From Ferruginibacter sp. (GTDB lineage Bacteria; Bacteroidota; Bacteroidia; Chitinophagales; Chitinophagaceae), in NCBI GenBank assembly GCA_018882645.1, contig VERM01000003.1:1-20480 (forward strand): a DNA stretch of 20,480 bases, written 5' to 3'. Positions 14,364-20,480 of this stretch are shown one piece after another; position 1 is the first letter of the stretch; each line of letters opens with the position of its first letter. A program made the position numbers and the translations under genes. Under the pieces are notes generated by a model. That model made no database searches. It had not been told where the DNA came from and worked only from the letters and a program-made list of their open reading frames with translations.

Positions 14364-14366
14364 TTG

Positions 14367-14437
14367 TTGGGTTACTAGGATTCGAACCTAGACAGACAGA
14401 ATCAAAATCTGTAGTGCTACCGTTACACCATAACCCA
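14367..14437 (-). tRNA. tRNA-Gln (anticodon UUG)
   Basis: The minus strand folds as a cloverleaf. The acceptor stem is TGGGTTA/TAACCCA with an A discriminator, and the D arm is GTGT/GCAC around AACGGTA. The anticodon arm is ACAGA/TCTGT with loop TTTTGAT giving anticodon TTG. The variable loop is 4 nt, and the T arm is CTAGG/CCTAG around TTCGAAT. The CCA end is not encoded. It lies 74 bases downstream of tyrS on the same strand and just before a strong terminator, so it may be co-transcribed with tyrS and processed. Confidence 0.96.
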
Positions 14438-14511
14438 ATCATTTTCCCAAATTTATCGGGAGTGCAAAAATAAGAATTGTAAAAAGATGTTCCAAATGAT
14501 TTTTGAAGGTG

Positions 14512-15792
14512 CTATTCCGCTGAAACCAGGTAGTAATTCTTTTTCCCTACCTGAATCAGGATATACTTGCCATGCAGCAAATGGCTTGGATTTACAGCCA
14601 TCTGTACATCGGTTAGTTTTGTCCGGTTGATACTGATGCCACCGTTTTGCAACATTTTTCTTGCAGCTCCCTTGCTTTCGAAAATTCCTGTCTCTGTTAA
14701 AAAAACAAGTACATCCGTTGCTTGCTGAATTTTTTCCAAAGGGTAAACAGATTTTACAATTCCTTCAACGGACTCGAGGTCTTCTATGCTTAAGCTTTCT
14801 GCCGGAGCTTTTTGATTGGAGAAAAGTTTTTGAGTGGTTTCAATTGCCTTATCATATTCGTCGCGGCCATGCACAAATATAGTCACTGCTTCTGCCAGTC
14901 TTTTCTGCAACAAACGCTGTGAAGGATCTGCCTGGTGCTGCTGTATGATTTGTTCAATCTCTTCTTTACTGATGAATGTGAAAATTTTAATCCATCCGGC
15001 CGCATCTTCATCGGATGCATTCAGCCAGAACTGATAAAATTGATAGGGACTTGTTTTTTGCGGATCCAACCAGATATTTCCCTTTTCCGTTTTCCCAAAT
15101 TTTCCACCATCTGATTTTTTTATCAATGGGCATGTAAAAGCAAATGCTTCGCCTCCTGATTTTCTTCGAATGAGTTCGGTGCCGGTAACAATATTTCCCC
15201 ACTGATCACTGCCGCCCATTTGAAGTTTACAATTTTTATTTTTAAACAACCAATAGAAATCATAACCCTGAACCAGCTGATAGGTGAATTCGGTGAATGA
15301 CATTCCATTTTCACCCTCCAGTCGTTTTTTCACGCTATCCTTTGCCATCATGTAATTTACAGTGATGTGTTTGCCAGTGTCTCTGATAAACTCGAGAAAG
15401 CTGATGCCTTTAAACCAATCTGCATTGTTTACCATTTCTGCTGCATTGGGTAAGGCAGGATCGAAGTTGAGGTATTTTTCTAGCTGTCTTTTTACACAGG
15501 CGATGTTATGATTAAGCACATCCTCAGAGAGCAGATTTCTCTCTTCGCTTTTACCAGATGGGTCGCCTACAAGGCCGGTTGCACCGCCAACCAGTGCGAT
15601 GGGTTTATGTCCGGCTTTTTGCAAATGCACTAACAGTAAAATTGGAACTAGACTGCCGATATGCAGACTGTCCGCCGTAGGATCAAATCCGATATATGCA
15701 GTGGTAATTTCTTTTTCTAGCAGCTCCTCCGTTCCAGGAATAATATCCTGAATCATTCCCCTCCATTTCAATTCGTTGATGAAATCTGACAT
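14512..15792 (-). CDS. tyrS: Tyrosyl-tRNA synthetase
   Basis: The enzyme charges tRNA-Tyr with tyrosine. It has 426 aa, as expected for the bacterial TyrS type. The tyrosine- and ATP-binding start YIGFDPTADSLHIGSL carries the HIGH-like motif HIGS (44-47). LVGGATGLVGDPSGK is at 67-81, QMGGSDQWGNI (191-201) reads the substrate, and the KMSKS-type loop is KFGKT (231-235). The C-terminal S4-like RNA-binding domain begins near the AARKMLQNGGISIN segment and ends with QVGKKNYYLVSAE. The start is ATG at 15792-15790. No exact TAnnTTTG element is seen just upstream, and no T-box-like leader is visible in the 204-base gap to the PorV2-like gene. The next feature downstream on the strand is tRNA-Gln followed by the terminator. 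Confidence 0.98.
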   Translation of the reverse strand: MSDFINELKWRGMIQDIIPGTEELLEKEITTAYIGFDPTADSLHIGSLVPILLLVHLQKAGHKPIALVGGATGLVGDPSGKSEERNLLSEDVLNHNIACVKRQLEKYLNFDPALPNAAEMVNNADWFKGISFLEFIRDTGKHITVNYMMAKDSVKKRLEGENGMSFTEFTYQLVQGYDFYWLFKNKNCKLQMGGSDQWGNIVTGTELIRRKSGGEAFAFTCPLIKKSDGGKFGKTEKGNIWLDPQKTSPYQFYQFWLNASDEDAAGWIKIFTFISKEEIEQIIQQHQADPSQRLLQKRLAEAVTIFVHGRDEYDKAIETTQKLFSNQKAPAESLSIEDLESVEGIVKSVYPLEKIQQATDVLVFLTETGIFESKGAARKMLQNGGISINRTKLTDVQMAVNPSHLLHGKYILIQVGKKNYYLVSAE

Positions 15793-15962
15793 GAGTTTTA
15801 ATTAATGAATGTTTTAAACACTGTAAAAATAATAAATTGTCAACTATCGGAATTTTTATTGAATAGGCTTAAGGGGTTGAAGTGATTCAAGAATGTATAG
15901 TTTATTCGTTAAAAAACGCCGGTTTAGGTGTTAAAACCCTTTCTTTAAAAATATATTAGTGT

Positions 15963-15970
15963 TATATTTG
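15963..15970 (+). promoter_or_regulatory. Bacteroidota -7 element for porV2-porU2 operon
   Basis: TATATTTG is an exact TAnnTTTG match, 26 bases before the preferred ATG at 15997. It sits in the 204-base divergent gap with tyrS and is the only promoter candidate seen for the two-gene operon. Confidence 0.6.
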
Positions 15971-15996
15971 TCTTCAGGTATATCCAAACTGTGGTC

Positions 15997-17100
15997 ATGA
16001 ATCTTTTGCGCTTTTCACTAATATTTTTTCTGATACCTGCGAAGTCATTTTCGCAGTTCAGAAAGTATTCCAATGAATTTTTAAACATCGGTGCAGGTGC
16101 CAGAGCCATGGCAATGGGGAATGCTCAGATTGCCTCTGTAAACGATGCTACAGCAGGATATTGGAATCCTGCCGGTCTGGCTGCCGTGAAAGACCATCCC
16201 AACATATCCATTATGCATGCCGATTATTTTGCCGGTATCGCCAAATATGATTATGCTTCAGTCGCAATTCCTGTAGAAAACAACAAACGAACACTTGGTT
16301 TTTCCGTTTTAAGATTCGCGGTTGATGACATCCCCAATACATTATTCCTTGTAGAGCCCGATGGGAGTTTGAATTACAATAATATTCAAACGTTTTCTTC
16401 TGCGGATTATGCGTTTCTTTTTTCCTATGCTCAAAACTACAAACAGTCGAATAACAGCCTGATTACCTTCGGTGCCAATGCGAAAATTATTTACCGAAAA
16501 GTTGGAAAATTCGCCTCGGCCTGGGGATTTGGTGTGGATGCAGGTGTGCAGTTGCATAAAGACAGATGGCATCTCGGCATTGTGGCAAGAGACCTGACCA
16601 CCACATTCAATGCATGGTCATTTAATTTTACCGAGCGCGAAAAGGAGGCTTTATATCTAACCAATAATGCGATTCCTGTAAAGTCAACTGAAATGACTTC
16701 GCCCAGGCTCATACTGGGCGGTGGATATGATTTCAAAATCAGTAAATCTGTAAAATTACTTGCAGAGGCGAATCTCGATCTTACTTTCGACGGAAAAAGA
16801 AACACCGTCATCAGTTCCAATCCCATCAGTGTAGACCCCCGTATTGGTTTGGAGACTGTAATCAAAGACGTATTTTTTGTTCGGCTTGGCATCAATAATT
16901 TCCAAAAAGCACTGGCCGACGGAGATACACTCAATCAAAAAAAAGTTTGGATTTATCAGCCATCACTGGGTGCAGGTTTTAAGATAAAAAACGTGGTGCT
17001 GGATTACGCATTTTCCAATCTGGCTAACCAGAATAATCCATTGTATTCGCACGTTTTTTCTCTTCGATTCAATTTTATTAAACGTAAAAAGAATCCGTAA
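15997..17100 (+). CDS. PorV/PorQ-family outer-membrane beta-barrel protein (PorV2-like T9SS component)
   Basis: This is a FadL-like outer-membrane barrel of the PorV group. PorV shuttles type IX secretion substrates from the translocon to the PorU sortase. The preferred start is ATG at 15997 (367 aa); a GTG two codons earlier is in frame. The signal peptide is MNLLRFSLIFFLIPAKSFSQ. The diagnostic N-terminal segment has GAGARAMAMGNA then NDATAGYWNPAGLA (about 31-60). Amphipathic strands run to the end (SVAIPVENNKRTLGFSV, WGFGVDAGVQL, PRIGLETVIKDVFFVRLG, HVFSLRFNFIK). It is followed after 2 bases by the giant C25 peptidase, so the pair is clearly one operon and likely one machine. The canonical porV is usually next to the canonical porU; the divergent PorU2 type of the neighbour argues that this is the second, PorV2-type copy. 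Its exact role is inferred from PorV. Confidence 0.85.
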   Translation: MNLLRFSLIFFLIPAKSFSQFRKYSNEFLNIGAGARAMAMGNAQIASVNDATAGYWNPAGLAAVKDHPNISIMHADYFAGIAKYDYASVAIPVENNKRTLGFSVLRFAVDDIPNTLFLVEPDGSLNYNNIQTFSSADYAFLFSYAQNYKQSNNSLITFGANAKIIYRKVGKFASAWGFGVDAGVQLHKDRWHLGIVARDLTTTFNAWSFNFTEREKEALYLTNNAIPVKSTEMTSPRLILGGGYDFKISKSVKLLAEANLDLTFDGKRNTVISSNPISVDPRIGLETVIKDVFFVRLGINNFQKALADGDTLNQKKVWIYQPSLGAGFKIKNVVLDYAFSNLANQNNPLYSHVFSLRFNFIKRKKNP

Positions 17101-17102
17101 CG

Positions 17103-20100
17103 ATGTATTCATCTAAAAATTTTTTTGGTTCTGCATATTTGAAACAGCTTTGTTTTGGATTGCTGATGATTTTCTTTTTTTCAGCCAATGCGCAGCTAAA
17201 CAACAGCTGGATTGATTATAATAAAACATATTACAAGTTCAGGCTCGCCGAAGATCTGCTGTGTCGCATTCCCCGTTCTTCATTACAGGCAGCAGGAATA
17301 TCCAATACAGATGCCGCTCATTTTCAATTGTGGAGAAACGGGAAAGAAGTTCGTATATACACTTCCGTTACCTCCGGTCCGCTGGGTGCAAATGATTATA
17401 TTGAATTTTTTGGACTGATGAATGACGGGAAGCCTGATTTGCAACTGTATCGTAAACCCGATTTTCAGCTTGCCGACAAATACAGTCTGGAGACAGACAC
17501 CGTTGCTTATTTTCTAACAATCAACCCCACAGGAAACAATTTAAGATATAAGCCCATAAACAATTCGGCTCCCAGCAATAATTCTCCTGATGCCTATTTT
17601 ATGAGAACCATAGATTACTATTACAATACACAAATCAACAGAGGAGAGGCCAAGGCGGTAGGAGAATATGTATATTCATCTGCGTATGATCCCGCAGAGG
17701 GTTGGTCTAGTACCGATATTTATCCTTGTTGTGATCTTATTAGAGAGTTTAAAAATCTGAATCTTTATACCTCCGGACCTGTAAATACTTTTTCTGTCAA
17801 AATAAATGCAGCCGGCTGCGCCCCCAACTCAAGAAAACTCAAAATTAAAGTTTTCGATACTGAAATAACAGCAGCTCCTTACGGCACACAGACATCAATA
17901 CCCAATTTCGAATACCGTCGTTTAACATTAAGCAATCTTCCGCTATCTCTGATTCAGAGCGATAATCTCAAGTTGTCTGAAACCGGAACATCAAACATCG
18001 AATTTGATAGGGTAGTGGTATCGAACATGGGTATTACTTACCCTTCCACATTTAATTTTTCCGGAGCCCAATCTTTCGAATTCAATCTGGATGCCAATGC
18101 ATCCGGCAACTATCTTGTTATCGATAATTTTAATTATGGTTCCGCGGCACCCATTTTATATGACAAAACAAGCGGCAACAGGTATCTCGGAGAAATCGCT
18201 TCAACGCCTGGAAAGGTCAAGTTTGTCTTGCCGCCCTCATCAAGCGCCCGTGAATTTATTTTAATGAGCCAGCAAAATATCAGGAATATCGAATCTATCG
18301 AAATAAAAAGTTTTGTCAATTATGCGCAGACTTCCAATCAGGGGAATTATCTGATCATTTCACATCCTGCATTATTTGATGATGGCAATGGAGTCAATTA
18401 TGTGGATGAGTACAAGAAGTACAGAAGCTCTGCTTCGGGAGGATCTTATAACGCCTTTGTTTACGACATCAATGAACTTACAGATCAGTTCTCATTCGGA
18501 ATCAAACATCATCCAGGAGCTGTCAGAGATTTTATTCTGTATGCAAACAATCAATTTGCTGTAAAGCCTGAATATGTGTTTATACTGGGACGGGGTGTGA
18601 GCTATATTGACCAAAGACCCAACGAGTCGAATCCGCTTTCCGACAAACTGAATTTTGTAACAACATTTGGATGGCCGGCATCAGATATATTATTAACCGC
18701 AGAACCCGGACAGGCATTGCCTACTGTACCCATAGGCAGACTGGCCGCAGTCAATGGAAAAGAAATTGATGAATACCTGGAAAAGATTAAAGAATACGAA
18801 GCGCTGCAGAGCATCCCTCGTTCGTCTGTTGGTGAGCAGGCCTGGATGAAGAATTTTCTTCATGTTGCGGGCGGTAAAGACGACAGTGAGAATTCAACAT
18901 TCAAAGCTTATATGAACGGCTACACGAATATTGCGATAGATACCTCAATGGGAGCCAAGGTGGAAACATTTACCAAAACATCTACCGGAGCTGTACAGCA
19001 GCTCAACAGCCAGCGCATTGAAGAGTTGTTTCAGGAAGGACTGGGCTTCATCGGATACTTTGGTCATTCCTCTGCAAATACCTTCGAATTCAATCTCAGT
19101 AATCCCGAATTGTACAACAACCCCGGCAAATATCCTTTCTTCAACGTGAGCGGATGCAGCGCAGGTAATTTTTACATTTTTGATCCACTTCGTTTAAACG
19201 GAAATCTTACACTTTCTGAAAAATATGTGCTTGCTCACAAAAGAGGCAGCATAGGGTTTCTTGCTGACTCTCATTTTGGCATACCACCATTCTTGAATTT
19301 TTACAACACTTCACTTTACAATAGCTTTACCAAAACCATGTATGGCAGTACGATTGGAAAGCAAATGAAAAAAGTGATTCAGGATATCGGCGGTGCCAAT
19401 CCCAATCTTGATTTTTTCAGACGCATACATGCCGAAGAAATCAACCTGCACGGAGATCCGGCCATCAAAATCAACTATTTCGCCAAACCTGATTTTGTGA
19501 TTGAAGATGCACAGGTTAAATTATCTCCCAACATCATTACGGTTGCAGACAACAGCTTTAAGGTCAACATTAAAATGCAAAACATCGGAAAGGCCGTAGG
19601 AGATTCTATAAGGGTTTCGGTGAAAAGAAAACTTCCAAATGATGTGGTGAAAGTACTGTACGACAAACAAATTTCCTGTATCCGAAACAACGATTCGATT
19701 GAGCTCATCGTTCCGATAGTGCCGAATACGGACAAGGGACTCAATAAACTCATGGTAGAGCTCGACTACACTAACAAAATAGACGAGTCTTTTGAAAACA
19801 ATAATTCCGTAACAAAAGATTTTTACATTTTCGAAGATGAATTGCGACCTGCATATCCGTATAATTATTCCATCGTAAATAAGCAAAACATAACCTTCAC
19901 TGCCAGTACCGCCAATCCGGTGAGCGTCACCAGGCAATATGTGATGGAGATGGATACAACTGAACTGTTCAATTCTCCGTTTAAAAAAACGTACAATACA
20001 TCCGGAGTAGGCGGTATCGTTGAGTTTAAGCCTGCGGGAATCAGCTTCAAAGACAGTACGGTGTATTACTGGAGAGTAGCCATGCTTCCCAACAACAGTC

Positions 20101-20480
20101 AGCCGACCATCTGGAACGGGTATTCATTTGTGTACCTTTCTCAAAGCTCACCCGGCTTTAACCAGTCGCACTACTATCAGTATCTCAAGTCTGATTTTGA
20201 AAACATGGGTATCAACTCCGAGCGCAAATTTGCCTTCACAAAGCGTCCGCGCAATCTGATCATCCGGACAGGGTTATATCCTTATTTCAATTACGACAAA
20301 ATAAATGTCAATCTGGATTTTGATCAGCTTGAATTGTACGGCTGTATTGAATTCTATAATCCTATCGGATACAACAATCTTCAGGTATATGTTTTTGATA
20401 CCACTACATTGCAACCCTGGAGAAACTCCAATGTGAGTGCTACAAATGGAATGTATGGCAGCAACTTAGTTTGTCAGAAC
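17103..20480 (+). CDS. PorU2-like C25-family peptidase, putative T9SS sortase (3' end outside window)
   Basis: This is a very large secreted Cys peptidase of the gingipain/PorU family. The first 1125 codons are visible and the frame is open to the window edge. A signal peptide ends at MIFFFSANAQ (about 31). An N-terminal region of ~420 residues (YKFRLAEDLLCRIP, GPLGANDYIEFFG) matches the PorU-type prodomain. The C25 catalytic domain spans about 420-790, with FILGRG, TVPIGRL, the catalytic His655 in GYFGHSS and Cys685 in SGCSAGNF, ending in EINLHGDPAIKI. A CARDB-like Ig domain follows (about 800-910, VKINIKMQNIGKAVGD-like; MVELDYTNKIDESFENNN), then further beta domains. PorU removes the sorting domain of T9SS cargo and anchors it to A-LPS; this paralogue is presumed to do likewise or process a special cargo. 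Translational coupling with the PorV2-like gene (2-base gap) supports the pairing. Confidence 0.87.
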   Translation, partial: MYSSKNFFGSAYLKQLCFGLLMIFFFSANAQLNNSWIDYNKTYYKFRLAEDLLCRIPRSSLQAAGISNTDAAHFQLWRNGKEVRIYTSVTSGPLGANDYIEFFGLMNDGKPDLQLYRKPDFQLADKYSLETDTVAYFLTINPTGNNLRYKPINNSAPSNNSPDAYFMRTIDYYYNTQINRGEAKAVGEYVYSSAYDPAEGWSSTDIYPCCDLIREFKNLNLYTSGPVNTFSVKINAAGCAPNSRKLKIKVFDTEITAAPYGTQTSIPNFEYRRLTLSNLPLSLIQSDNLKLSETGTSNIEFDRVVVSNMGITYPSTFNFSGAQSFEFNLDANASGNYLVIDNFNYGSAAPILYDKTSGNRYLGEIASTPGKVKFVLPPSSSAREFILMSQQNIRNIESIEIKSFVNYAQTSNQGNYLIISHPALFDDGNGVNYVDEYKKYRSSASGGSYNAFVYDINELTDQFSFGIKHHPGAVRDFILYANNQFAVKPEYVFILGRGVSYIDQRPNESNPLSDKLNFVTTFGWPASDILLTAEPGQALPTVPIGRLAAVNGKEIDEYLEKIKEYEALQSIPRSSVGEQAWMKNFLHVAGGKDDSENSTFKAYMNGYTNIAIDTSMGAKVETFTKTSTGAVQQLNSQRIEELFQEGLGFIGYFGHSSANTFEFNLSNPELYNNPGKYPFFNVSGCSAGNFYIFDPLRLNGNLTLSEKYVLAHKRGSIGFLADSHFGIPPFLNFYNTSLYNSFTKTMYGSTIGKQMKKVIQDIGGANPNLDFFRRIHAEEINLHGDPAIKINYFAKPDFVIEDAQVKLSPNIITVADNSFKVNIKMQNIGKAVGDSIRVSVKRKLPNDVVKVLYDKQISCIRNNDSIELIVPIVPNTDKGLNKLMVELDYTNKIDESFENNNSVTKDFYIFEDELRPAYPYNYSIVNKQNITFTASTANPVSVTRQYVMEMDTTELFNSPFKKTYNTSGVGGIVEFKPAGISFKDSTVYYWRVAMLPNNSQPTIWNGYSFVYLSQSSPGFNQSHYYQYLKSDFENMGINSERKFAFTKRPRNLIIRTGLYPYFNYDKINVNLDFDQLELYGCIEFYNPIGYNNLQVYVFDTTTLQPWRNSNVSATNGMYGSNLVCQN

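Overview
The window looks like a chromosomal stretch of a Bacteroidota bacterium, most likely order Chitinophagales. Several things support this. There is a CHU_C-type (type B) type IX secretion (T9SS) sorting domain, and a paired PorV2-like/PorU2-like operon. A PafA-type phosphatase and the Bacteroidota type of cysteine desulfurase are present. Seven gene starts are preceded by the Bacteroidota -7 promoter element TAnnTTTG, and Shine-Dalgarno sequences are mostly absent. No CRISPR array, insertion sequence or rRNA is visible.

Layout. Positions 1-605 hold two small overlapping minus-strand ORFs of unknown function that resemble nothing else in the window. At about 606-622 they adjoin a phosphoglucosamine mutase (glmM) gene that lacks its first ~125 codons, including the catalytic serine. 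The next gene, a cysteine desulfurase, is intact except for an in-frame TGA at codon 102. From 2767 to 8597 a minus-strand block encodes tryptophan 2,3-dioxygenase, a secreted two-repeat/PKD/CHU_C protein, and MutS. A LolA-like lipoprotein carrier (8779-9441, +) converges on a UbiX-type flavin prenyltransferase and an alpha-oxoamine synthase (9470-11373, -). A divergent promoter region separates the synthase from a PafA-type alkaline phosphatase (11491-13140, +). This is followed by a secreted protein with a MopE-like Asp-rich motif (13202-14212, +). A strong hairpin terminator, a tRNA-Gln(UUG) and tyrosyl-tRNA synthetase then lie on the minus strand (14335-15792). The right end is a plus-strand operon: a PorV2-like outer-membrane protein, and 2 nt later a very large C25-family peptidase of the PorU2 type, which runs off the window.

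The genes are mostly housekeeping (cell-wall precursor, Fe-S/sulfur, mismatch repair, translation) mixed with envelope functions: lipoprotein transport, a possible sphingolipid or sulfonolipid first step, periplasmic phosphate scavenging, and T9SS-linked secretion. The least ordinary points are the broken glmM/cysteine desulfurase end and the PorV2/PorU2 pair. I found no convincing evidence of a wholly undescribed multi-gene system. The left 605 bases are the part I could not explain.
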